Positions 40,885 to 49,127 of a stretch of DNA of 64,000 nt are shown piece by piece. Origin of the DNA: UMGS1901 sp934122115. GTDB taxonomy: Bacteria; Bacillota; Clostridia; TANB77; CAG-508. The position numbers and the translations under genes are program-made. Under the pieces are notes generated by a model. It made no database searches. It was not told where the DNA came from and worked only from the letters and a program-made list of their open reading frames with translations. The DNA lies in assembly GCA_934122115.1 (NCBI GenBank), contig CAKOVU010000004.1, forward strand, positions 18,771 through 82,770. Direction: 5' to 3'. How positions within the stretch are numbered: position 1 is the stretch's first letter; each line of letters starts with the position of its first letter.

Positions 40885-43500
40885 ATGGCAGAATTTTCAC
40901 CAATGATGCAACATTATCTTGCAACAAAAGAAAAATATAAAGATTGTATTTTATTTTATAGATTAGGCGATTTTTACGAGATGTTTTTTGATGATGCTGT
41001 AAATGTATCACAAGAATTAGAATTAACGTTAACAGGAAAAGATTGTGGACAAGATACAAGAGCACCAATGTGTGGAATACCATACCATGCTGCAGAAACA
41101 TATATTTCAAAACTTATAGAAAACGGTCACAAAGTAGCTATATGCGAACAATTAGAAGATCCAAAACTTGCTAAAGGAATAGTAAAAAGGGATGTTATTA
41201 GAGTAGTAACACCCGGAACAGTTACAGAATCAAATTTACTAGAAGAAAAGAGAAATAATTATATTATGAGCATATTCAAGAAGGGAACTTTTTTTGGAAT
41301 TGCTGTGTGTGATATTTCTACTGGTGATTTTTATGCAACAGAAATTAAAGAAGATAATAATTTTCAACGCTTATTGGACGAAATATCAAGATATTCTCCA
41401 TCGGAAATTATTGCTAATAATATGCTATATGATTGTGAAGAAGAAATAAATAAAATAAAGGAAAGATTTGATGTATATATTAGCACAGAAGATGAAGAAA
41501 AGTTTTCTGAGAGTACTAAAGAAATATCTGAACAATATAGCTTACTTACAGATACAGGAAAAAATATAGATAAAATTGATGATAAACTATTTACAATATG
41601 TGCAATTAACGGCTTGATTGCGTATATAAACGATACGCAAAAAACAAAATTGGAACATTTAAACAAAATTATAATTTATACTATTACTAAATATATGTCT
41701 TTAGATATAAATGCTAGAAGAAATTTGGAATTAACTGAAAAATTAAGAGATAAAAACAAAAAAGGTACATTACTATGGGTACTTGATAAGACTTCAACTT
41801 CTATGGGAGGAAGACTTTTAAGAAGATGGATTAGTGATCCTTTGATTGATGAAAATGAGATAGAGAGTAGACTAGAAGCGGTAAAAGAATTAAAAGAAAA
41901 TGTTATATTAAGAGGAGAGCTAAAAGACAGATTAAAAGGTGTTTATGATATAGAAAGATTAGCAGGAAAAATATCATATGGAAGTGCCAATGCAAGAGAA
42001 TTAAATTCTTTAAAAGCTTCAAGTAGTAAATTGCCAGAAATAAAACAATTATTAGAAAATACAAATTCCAATATGCTAAAATATCTTTACGCAAACTTAG
42101 ACGTATTAGCAGATATTAATGCCCTAGTAGAAAATGCGATTGTTGATGATCCGCCAATAAGCATAGCAGAAGGTGGAATAATAAAACTAGGTTACAACCC
42201 AGAGATTGATAAGTTAAAAACAGCTATGACACAAGGAAAAACTTGGCTTGTAGAGTTGGAAGCAAGAGAAAGAGAAAAAACAGGAATTAAGGGCCTAAAA
42301 GTGGGATATAATAAGGTGTTTGGGTATTTTATAGAAGTAACAAAATCAAACCTTTCACTTGTACCAGAAAATTATATTAGAAAGCAAACTTTAACTGGTG
42401 GCGAAAGATATATTACTGAAGAATTAAAGGAATTAGAGAGCCAGGTTTTGGGAGCCGAAGAAAAGGTAGTTTCTTTAGAATATAATGCCTTTGTAGAAAT
42501 AAGAACAAAGATAAAAGAACAAATAGAGAGAGTACAGAAATCTGCTAACATAATAGCTATGTTAGATGTTCTATGTTCATTTGCAACTGTAGCTGAAGAT
42601 ATGAATTATTGTATGCCGGTTGTGGATAATAGTGGAGTGATAGAGATAAAAGACGGAAGACATCCTGTTATAGAAAAAATGCTACCTAGCGGAAGTTTTA
42701 TTGCAAATGATACATATATGGATAAAGATGAAAATAGGTTATCAATTATCACAGGACCTAACATGGCAGGTAAATCAACATATATGAGGCAAGTTGCCTT
42801 AATAACTCTTATGGCACAGATTGGAAGCTTTGTGCCAGCAAGTTCAGCACATATAGGAATAGTTGATAAAATATTTACAAGAGTTGGAGCTTCAGATGAT
42901 TTGAGCATGGGACAAAGTACTTTTATGGTAGAAATGATGGAAGTAGCCTCAATCTTAAAAGAAGCAACTAATAACAGTTTGGTTATTTTAGACGAGATAG
43001 GAAGAGGAACGTCAACTTATGATGGCTTATCAATAGCTTGGGCAGTTGCTGAATATATTGCAAATAAAGAAACTTGTGGAGCAAAAACTGTTTTTGCAAC
43101 TCACTATCATGAATTAATAGATTTGGAAAATAAATTGGATGGAGTTAAAAACTATTCAATAGCGGTAAAAGAAAAGGGTGAAGATGTAATTTTCTTAAGA
43201 AAAATAGTAAAAGGTGGAACAGATGAAAGCTATGGCGTCCATGTCGCTAGACTTGCAGGAGTTCCAAAGATAGTTACTAAAAGAGCAAATGAGATTCTAA
43301 AAAGCATTGAAAGAAAAAATGCATTGACTAATGAAACTATAAACAAAAAATCAGAGAGTAGAAATGTAAATGGTCAACTCGATATGTACAATTACAAACT
43401 TGCTCAAATAGCACATGAGTTAGATAAGGTAAATGTGAATGAATTAACACCAATAGATGCACTAAATACCTTAGTAAAAATAAAAGAAGAGATGAAGTAA
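40885..43500 (+). CDS. mutS: DNA mismatch repair protein MutS
   Basis: Recognises mispaired bases and starts mismatch repair. The Phe-X-Glu mismatch-binding motif (YRLGDFYEMF), Walker A GPNMAGKST and Walker B LVILDEIGRGTST are present. ATG 40885 (871 residues) follows AAAGGAGAAGGG; an in-frame ATG at 40852 would extend into miaB without support. mutL, often the next gene, is absent from this window. Confidence 0.97.
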   Translation: MAEFSPMMQHYLATKEKYKDCILFYRLGDFYEMFFDDAVNVSQELELTLTGKDCGQDTRAPMCGIPYHAAETYISKLIENGHKVAICEQLEDPKLAKGIVKRDVIRVVTPGTVTESNLLEEKRNNYIMSIFKKGTFFGIAVCDISTGDFYATEIKEDNNFQRLLDEISRYSPSEIIANNMLYDCEEEINKIKERFDVYISTEDEEKFSESTKEISEQYSLLTDTGKNIDKIDDKLFTICAINGLIAYINDTQKTKLEHLNKIIIYTITKYMSLDINARRNLELTEKLRDKNKKGTLLWVLDKTSTSMGGRLLRRWISDPLIDENEIESRLEAVKELKENVILRGELKDRLKGVYDIERLAGKISYGSANARELNSLKASSSKLPEIKQLLENTNSNMLKYLYANLDVLADINALVENAIVDDPPISIAEGGIIKLGYNPEIDKLKTAMTQGKTWLVELEAREREKTGIKGLKVGYNKVFGYFIEVTKSNLSLVPENYIRKQTLTGGERYITEELKELESQVLGAEEKVVSLEYNAFVEIRTKIKEQIERVQKSANIIAMLDVLCSFATVAEDMNYCMPVVDNSGVIEIKDGRHPVIEKMLPSGSFIANDTYMDKDENRLSIITGPNMAGKSTYMRQVALITLMAQIGSFVPASSAHIGIVDKIFTRVGASDDLSMGQSTFMVEMMEVASILKEATNNSLVILDEIGRGTSTYDGLSIAWAVAEYIANKETCGAKTVFATHYHELIDLENKLDGVKNYSIAVKEKGEDVIFLRKIVKGGTDESYGVHVARLAGVPKIVTKRANEILKSIERKNALTNETINKKSESRNVNGQLDMYNYKLAQIAHELDKVNVNELTPIDALNTLVKIKEEMK

Positions 43501-43528
43501 TAACTTAAAAAAGTAATAGTACAAAAAA

Positions 43529-43567
43529 TAAAAAATAGTAAGTTTTTTCTTGCTATTTTTTTATTTC
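43529..43567 (+). terminator. Terminator after mutS
   Basis: AAAAATAGTAAG (43531-43542) and CTTGCTATTTTT (43549-43560) pair over 12 bases, one wobble, followed by T residues. Confidence 0.85.
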
Positions 43568-43619
43568 TAGTGTAGAATATTATAAGTATTATTATATTAA
43601 AAAGGAAAGGGAAAAATTA

Positions 43620-44021
43620 ATGAAAAAAGTAATAGCTATTTTAACAATTTTACTTTGCATAGTATGTGCATGTACAACTGTATTAGCCGTAGGTGAAAAT
43701 ATAGTAGATAAAGAAACAGAGAGCAAATTAGTTGAGCTAAAAGATAAAGAGTTAAAAACATTAGAAGATTACAAAGTGGCTTATGGGTCAGATACATATG
43801 GCCTTACAGCATATATGTTACATAAAGTTCAAGTGTATAGTATTCCAATTGGGTTTATAGCTATTGCAATTGGAGCAATATACCAATATGTAATAGGAAT
43901 AAGAAAGTTGGATGTAAGAGATAAAGGATTTGGCTTAATGATAGCAAGTATAACATTACTTGTAATATGCCAAGTTTTACCGCTAGTATTTGCAATTGTT
44001 GTAAAAGGTTGGAGGGGTTAA
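43620..44021 (+). CDS. Hypothetical secreted/membrane protein with signal peptide and two TMs
   Basis: 133 residues: a signal-like N-terminus (VIAILTILLCIVCACTTVLA), an extracytoplasmic helix of about 45 residues, then two TMs (about 75-93 and 105-128). The signal-plus-two-TM layout recalls VirB2-type pilins, but no sequence signature supports that. It is three bases upstream of the TadZ-like gene, so the two are tightly coupled. Function is unknown. The AGGAAAGGG site lies before the ATG. Confidence 0.72.
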   Translation: MKKVIAILTILLCIVCACTTVLAVGENIVDKETESKLVELKDKELKTLEDYKVAYGSDTYGLTAYMLHKVQVYSIPIGFIAIAIGAIYQYVIGIRKLDVRDKGFGLMIASITLLVICQVLPLVFAIVVKGWRG

Positions 44022-44024
44022 CAA

Positions 44025-46340
44025 ATGAAAGTTTTATTTGCAGTAAATAATGAAAAAGTCTCAGAATCAATTATGAAAAAATATCAAGCAAAATATAAAG
44101 AGATAATTTCTGCCAAAAATGTTTATTATTTTAATGCAATAATAAAAGAATTACAAAAAGATAAAAGTTATGATAGAGTAGTTATAAGTGAAGACTTGGA
44201 ACCATATTCAAATAAAAATTATGAAATGATAGATAAATTTATATTTGAAAAGATGGATAGCATAAGTGATGAAGCATCTAATAGCACAGAAGGTGAAATT
44301 CCAATAATATTCATTTGTTCAGACAGAAGAGAAAAAGGAGAACAAATATTATTAAAACTATTTTCAATTGGAGTATATAGTGCCCTATTAGGAAATGATA
44401 GGACTATAGATAATGTGTGCTCATTAATAAATAAACCTAGAACTAAAAAAGAAGCAAAGGTTTATTACAGAATAGAGTCTGATAGTGCTGATTATAGATC
44501 TGAAAGAACGGAAGATGTGAATGAGGCAGAGATTCAAAATATAGTAAATTACTTTAAGAAAATTGGAAAGAATGAAACAAAGTGCATTGAAAGTTATAAT
44601 AGTATAGCTTCTCAATATACAATTGAGCAACTTAAAATTATAGTTAGTTTCTTGCCACTTATGACAAGGGCAATATTAGAAGAAAAATGCCCTAAATATC
44701 AAGAGTTGATGGTTGGAAGTGTAAAATCAAAGATTAAAACAACACAAGGAAATATAACAACGAAAGATATAAAAAGTAAGCCAGCAGCTTACAATCCAAA
44801 TAATGCCAACAAAATAAACCTAATAGAAGAACAATTAAATAGGTCTAAACTAAGAAAACCAGTAGTAATTCCGTCAACTGTTAGTTCAGATAAAGTTAGA
44901 AGATTGTATAAAGAAGAACAGGAAAAAATACCTAGTATAATCAGTGCAAACAAAGAAGATGTTACAGAAAAAATAGAAAATAATGTGGTAGAACCTGTGA
45001 AAAGAGGCAGAGGCAGACCGCCTAAGAATAAAATAGTAGAAGAAGTTGAAACTGTGGAGCCTGTAAAAAGAGGTAGAGGCAGACCACCTAAAAAAGTACA
45101 AATAGAAACAGAACCTGTAGTAACAAGTAAACCAGATGAAGATGTAAATTTATTTGGATTAGCTGATGATACAAATAAAGAAGTTGAAGAAGTAACTCCA
45201 GAAAGACCAGTAAATAACAATTATACACAGCAAGAAGAATTAGGTGTTTTACCAGGTATTTATGATGACGACGATGATGATACAAGCAATATTTTACCAG
45301 GATTATATGATGAACCAACTGAAGAAACATTATCAGGAGACTATAATAACTTAGAAAATAGAACATCATCAGTTCCAGAAAGAAAAATGGAGTATAGCAG
45401 TTTACCAGAATCTTACAACAATACTAATATGCAACGTGAAACCGATTTATCAAATTTATTAACTAGTGATAAAAAGATTGTAGCATTTGTAGGAACATCA
45501 AAAAATGGAACATCTTTCTTAGTAAATAATCTAGCAGCAATGCTTTCATCAAGAGGCATAAATACGGCAATATTGGATTTAACCAAAAATAAAAATGCAT
45601 ATTATATATACACTCAAAATGATGAAAATTTAAGAAATATATCATATAATTGTGTGGAAAATTTAAGAAGAGGAATAGCAAAGGGAATACCAATAAACAA
45701 AAATCTTTCTGTTTATACAACTTCTCCAACAGAAGAAGTTAGATTTGATGATTATGGCAATATCTTAGAAACATTGGTAAAAAATCATTCATTAGTATTA
45801 TTGGATTGCGATTTTGATACGGATTACAATTATTTTAAGGAATCTCAAGAAATATATGTTGTTCAAACTTATGATATATTAACAATTCAACCTTTAACGG
45901 CATTTTTGAGAGAATTAAAAGATAGAAATATATTAGAGCAAAGTAAACTAAAAATTGTAATTAATAAAGCATTAAAAGTAAGAGGATTAACAGAAAAAAT
46001 GATAGTGGGAGGCATATCTTCTTATAATGATCCAAATATGTCATATATGAAAGAATTATTTGATAAAGATACAGTGATGTATGTAACTGTTCCGTTTGAA
46101 GAGCAAACATATTCAAAATATCTTGAAGGATTAATGATGTGTGAAATATCTTTAAATGGATATTCGAAAGGATTATTAGAAAGCTTACAAAAACTTGGAA
46201 ATATGGTATATCCATTAATATCATCAAATAGACAACAAAATCCACCAAAGAATTACAATAATTATGAAAAAAGAAATACTACAAGCCAGTTTGGAAGAAA
46301 TATAGATGATACATTAAATAAAATGAGAAGAAACTATTAA
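44025..46340 (+). CDS. TadZ/CpaE-like ATPase-fold protein with two AT-hook motifs
   Basis: 771 residues. The first 130 resemble a receiver-like fold (MKVLFAVNN, VVISEDLEPY). Two AT-hook-like sequences, RGRGRPPK at about 327-334 and 349-356, lie in a long disordered linker that also repeats LPGIYDD/LPGLYDE. The C-terminal 290 residues are a MinD/ParA-type fold with an aberrant P-loop (GTSKNGTS, 490-497) that lacks the usual catalytic lysines, as in TadZ/CpaE proteins, which mark cell poles for pilus machinery. The AT-hooks are unusual for that family. The next gene starts within 25 bases. Confidence 0.72.
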   Translation: MKVLFAVNNEKVSESIMKKYQAKYKEIISAKNVYYFNAIIKELQKDKSYDRVVISEDLEPYSNKNYEMIDKFIFEKMDSISDEASNSTEGEIPIIFICSDRREKGEQILLKLFSIGVYSALLGNDRTIDNVCSLINKPRTKKEAKVYYRIESDSADYRSERTEDVNEAEIQNIVNYFKKIGKNETKCIESYNSIASQYTIEQLKIIVSFLPLMTRAILEEKCPKYQELMVGSVKSKIKTTQGNITTKDIKSKPAAYNPNNANKINLIEEQLNRSKLRKPVVIPSTVSSDKVRRLYKEEQEKIPSIISANKEDVTEKIENNVVEPVKRGRGRPPKNKIVEEVETVEPVKRGRGRPPKKVQIETEPVVTSKPDEDVNLFGLADDTNKEVEEVTPERPVNNNYTQQEELGVLPGIYDDDDDDTSNILPGLYDEPTEETLSGDYNNLENRTSSVPERKMEYSSLPESYNNTNMQRETDLSNLLTSDKKIVAFVGTSKNGTSFLVNNLAAMLSSRGINTAILDLTKNKNAYYIYTQNDENLRNISYNCVENLRRGIAKGIPINKNLSVYTTSPTEEVRFDDYGNILETLVKNHSLVLLDCDFDTDYNYFKESQEIYVVQTYDILTIQPLTAFLRELKDRNILEQSKLKIVINKALKVRGLTEKMIVGGISSYNDPNMSYMKELFDKDTVMYVTVPFEEQTYSKYLEGLMMCEISLNGYSKGLLESLQKLGNMVYPLISSNRQQNPPKNYNNYEKRNTTSQFGRNIDDTLNKMRRNY

Positions 46341-46362
46341 ATAGACGATTGGGGTGAAAAAT

Positions 46363-47451
46363 TTGGAGTTAGCAGCAATAATAATTTTAGTATTAATCAT
46401 AGTAGCGTTAATGATGTATAATATGTCAATACATAAGAAAATTGATACATTCAATAACATTAGTCAACAGATAAATAGTTTGAATGTATTACAAGACTTT
46501 ATGAATACACTAAGTGAAGTATCAAGTGCTAATGAAAAACTAAAAAAGATAAATGAAATCCTTATAGAAAAGTATAGTATAAAATATTCAACAATAGTGG
46601 TATACGATGGAGCTGAATATGTTATAAAAGCATCAAATGTGGCAGAAAAACATTGGGATACTTTAAAAAGATTACAAGAAGAACCTATATTCAAAGAAAG
46701 TATAGAAACATCAGTCCCTAAATATATTACTGTAAATAATGAGGGAGAAAGATTACCATATCAAAAAATGGAGTTTGCAAGAGCAAAATCAGCAATGTTT
46801 TTCCCATTATATATAGATAATGTGTATATTGGGTATTGGATAATAGAAGGAAACACCCCACATGAATTTGATAGTATAGATACAACAATTTTGGAAGTTG
46901 TGAAAAACAATATTGTAGCAATTTTAAAAACAGTTCAAAACCAAACAGTAATAGAAAATATTGTAAGAGATGATTTGTATTCAGACTTAAAAAGCGCCGA
47001 ATATTTATATGCTGATGGAAGAAAAATTATTGACCAATATACTACTTCAACTGTGTGCTTATTTAAGATAATTAATTTGGTAGAAATAAATGAAAGGGTA
47101 AGTAGAAAAACAGGTAATGAAGTGATAACAGAAGTTACAAATCGTATCAAATCCGAATTAGCACCAGAATACATTTTTGTAAGATATATGGGGCCAAAGT
47201 TTGCAATAGTTTTCTCAGGTGTTGAGCCAACAGGAGTAGAACAATTTTTGCAAACAATGAAAGAAAATGTGGAGAAATTACAGATAGAGCCAGCAGATGA
47301 TTATGATGGACAACCTATAGAAGTAAGCCCAAAAATAAATATAGCCTTAACTACATATTATAAAGGAACAGCATTAGAAGGTACAACTAAAAAATTGGAA
47401 GAGTTTTTAGATAATGATAATGAAAATGCAAGTAATATAAATTACTTATAA
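46363..47451 (+). CDS. GAF plus degenerate GGDEF signalling protein
   Basis: About 362 residues: one N-terminal TM, a GAF-like sensor (about 45-195) and a C-terminal GGDEF-like fold in which the signature is replaced by YMGPKF, so diguanylate cyclase activity is unlikely. It may bind nucleotides or act in protein contacts. I chose TTG 46363 because GGGGTGA lies five bases upstream; the GTG 46354 has no site. It is the last gene of the block 43620-47451. Confidence 0.75.
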   Translation: MELAAIIILVLIIVALMMYNMSIHKKIDTFNNISQQINSLNVLQDFMNTLSEVSSANEKLKKINEILIEKYSIKYSTIVVYDGAEYVIKASNVAEKHWDTLKRLQEEPIFKESIETSVPKYITVNNEGERLPYQKMEFARAKSAMFFPLYIDNVYIGYWIIEGNTPHEFDSIDTTILEVVKNNIVAILKTVQNQTVIENIVRDDLYSDLKSAEYLYADGRKIIDQYTTSTVCLFKIINLVEINERVSRKTGNEVITEVTNRIKSELAPEYIFVRYMGPKFAIVFSGVEPTGVEQFLQTMKENVEKLQIEPADDYDGQPIEVSPKINIALTTYYKGTALEGTTKKLEEFLDNDNENASNINYL

Positions 47452-47472
47452 TTATTTTAGAAAGGAAATTTA

Positions 47473-47733
47473 GTGTGTATGATTACAGACAAAACAGTTA
47501 GTTTTAATGTAGAAAAAGAAAAAAATACGAAGACAAAGGAAATAGTAAAAGAAGTTTACGATGCTTTAACAGAGAAAGGATATAATCCAATTAATCAATT
47601 AGTAGGATATATACTTTCAGGAGATCCAACTTATATTACAAACCATAATAATGCAAGAAACTTAATAAGACAAATTGAGAGAGATGATTTATTAGAGCAA
47701 ATGGTTAAAACATATATAGGATTGGAAAAATAA
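47473..47733 (+). CDS. ireB: IreB family regulatory phosphoprotein
   Basis: An 86-residue UPF0297 protein (IreB/YrzL). In Enterococcus it is phosphorylated by the IreK kinase and affects cephalosporin resistance. The core EIVKEVYDALTEKGYNPINQLVGYILSGDPTYI-type pattern is clear, with DPTYIT and NARNLIRQIERD. GTG 47473 fits the AAAGGAA spacing best; ATG 47479 is possible. It starts the ireB-ruvX-DUF1292 cluster, a standard order in Bacillota. Confidence 0.9.
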   Translation: MCMITDKTVSFNVEKEKNTKTKEIVKEVYDALTEKGYNPINQLVGYILSGDPTYITNHNNARNLIRQIERDDLLEQMVKTYIGLEK

Positions 47734-47735
47734 GT

Positions 47736-48152
47736 ATGAGAACTTTAGGAGTGGATTATGGTGATGCAAGAATAGGACTAGCTATTACTGATGCTTTAGG
47801 AATAACGGCTCAAGGGCTAGAAACGATTCATCATAATGCAAATGATAAGATAGCATTAAAAAGAATAGAAGAAATAATAAAGCAGTATGACATAGATACG
47901 ATAGTAGTTGGGCTCCCATTAAACTTAAGTGGACAGAAGACACAAAGAACAGGAGAAACAGAAAAATTTATTCACAAATTAAAATGCAGATTTAATAAGG
48001 TAAAGATTGACACAATGGATGAAAGGCTAACTACAGTTGAAGCGTATAAAACGATGAATTTTTTGAATATAAATAAACATAAAAAGAGAGATATTGTAGA
48101 CACAATATCTGCAGTATATATATTGGAAAAATACATGAAAAAGAAAGAATAA
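47736..48152 (+). CDS. ruvX: Putative Holliday junction resolvase RuvX/YqgF
   Basis: RNase-H-fold nuclease, implicated in rRNA maturation and proposed for Holliday junction resolution. Asp residues in LGVDYGDARIGLA and TMDERLTTVEA, and GLPLNLSGQ, are the family landmarks. 138 residues is normal. It follows ireB by two bases, so translation is coupled. Confidence 0.94.
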   Translation: MRTLGVDYGDARIGLAITDALGITAQGLETIHHNANDKIALKRIEEIIKQYDIDTIVVGLPLNLSGQKTQRTGETEKFIHKLKCRFNKVKIDTMDERLTTVEAYKTMNFLNINKHKKRDIVDTISAVYILEKYMKKKE

Positions 48153-48154
48153 GA

Positions 48155-48184
48155 TTGACATTACTTGAAATAATAGTGTATAGT
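48155..48184 (+). promoter_or_regulatory. Promoter of the DUF1292 gene
   Basis: TTGACA (48155-48160), 18 bases, TATAGT (48179-48184), in the ruvX to DUF1292 gap. Confidence 0.6.
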
Positions 48185-48240
48185 ATATATAATTATTTCA
48201 GTTATGAATAAATATTAAAATTGAAAGGAGAAAATATAAA

Positions 48241-48555
48241 ATGAGTGAAGATATCAATAACAATGAAGAAAACAATTTAGAAGATGATAACATAGTAATT
48301 TTAAATGACGAAAATGGTGAAGAGGTAAAATTTGAATTCCTTGATTTAATAGAATTAGATGGAGAAGAATATGTAGTTTTACTTCCTGTAGAAGAAAGTG
48401 ATGAACCAGGAGAAGTAGTTATATTACAAATAGAGGATTCTGATGATGATTCAGAAGAAGAATCATATGTTAGCGTGGAAGATGAAGAAATCTTAAATAA
48501 AGTTTTTGAAATATTTAAAGAAAAATTTAAGGATGATTTTGATTTCGTTGATTAA
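48241..48555 (+). CDS. DUF1292 (YrzB-like) protein
   Basis: A 104-residue very acidic protein with the DUF1292 core (ILNDENGEEVKFEFLDLIEL, EEYVVLLPV). It completes the conserved yrzL-yrrK-yrzB neighbourhood with ireB and ruvX. Function is unknown. AAAGGAG precedes the ATG and it has its own promoter. Confidence 0.88.
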   Translation: MSEDINNNEENNLEDDNIVILNDENGEEVKFEFLDLIELDGEEYVVLLPVEESDEPGEVVILQIEDSDDDSEEESYVSVEDEEILNKVFEIFKEKFKDDFDFVD

Positions 48556-48566
48556 TTAAACCAATA

Positions 48567-48599
48567 CAACAATCCAACTTTAAATAAGTTGGATTGTTG
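48567..48599 (+). terminator. Hairpin after the DUF1292 gene
   Basis: CAACAATCCAACTT (48567-48580) and AAGTTGGATTGTTG (48586-48599) form a perfect 14-base stem with a five-base loop. The following tail is only modestly T-rich. Confidence 0.65.
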
Positions 48600-48625
48600 C
48601 TATTTAGATAAAAGGAGATAAAATA

Positions 48626-49090
48626 ATGAAAAAATTTAGTACATGGATGATTTTATCAATAGGAGTAATATTTTGGGGATTAAGGATTGCGGCAGTTTAT
48701 ACAGAAACAATGGGAATAGATTTTTTAATAAAACCATTGGATACCAATACAGAAATAATATTGTTATTCACAACTTTGTTAGCATTTATATTAATAGCAA
48801 AAAGAAAAATATTGGGTGTAATAATATATATTGTAAGTTATTGGGGATATTTTGGAATGGATTTATATTCTAAAATGATGAGTACTACTTCTAATGTGCA
48901 AGATGTTATGAATGTTTTTATTTCATTTGTTGGAGTGCTATTACCATTATTTAGCTTATTCGATTTTATATTAGATAAAACAAGAATAACAAATACACAA
49001 GAAAAGAAAACCAAGTGGTTCTATGAGAATAAAAAATATAATAGAGAATTTGATGAAAGGGCTGATAAAAATAATTATAGGACTCTATAA
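48626..49090 (+). CDS. Hypothetical membrane protein with conserved clostridial tail
   Basis: A 154-residue protein with four TMs. The C-terminal tail (TKWFYENKKYNREFDERADKN) follows a form I associate with several small membrane proteins in Clostridia. Function is unknown. AAAGGAG precedes the ATG. Confidence 0.75.
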   Translation: MKKFSTWMILSIGVIFWGLRIAAVYTETMGIDFLIKPLDTNTEIILLFTTLLAFILIAKRKILGVIIYIVSYWGYFGMDLYSKMMSTTSNVQDVMNVFISFVGVLLPLFSLFDFILDKTRITNTQEKKTKWFYENKKYNREFDERADKNNYRTL

Positions 49091-49127
49091 TTATTTTTAT
49101 TGCCTAAATATAGAAGGGCGTGTAGAA

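Noticed and set aside
43620..44021. Calling the 133-residue protein a VirB2 pilin
   Set aside because: Only the signal-plus-two-TM layout matches; no cyclisation or pilin sequence motif, and no other conjugation gene nearby.
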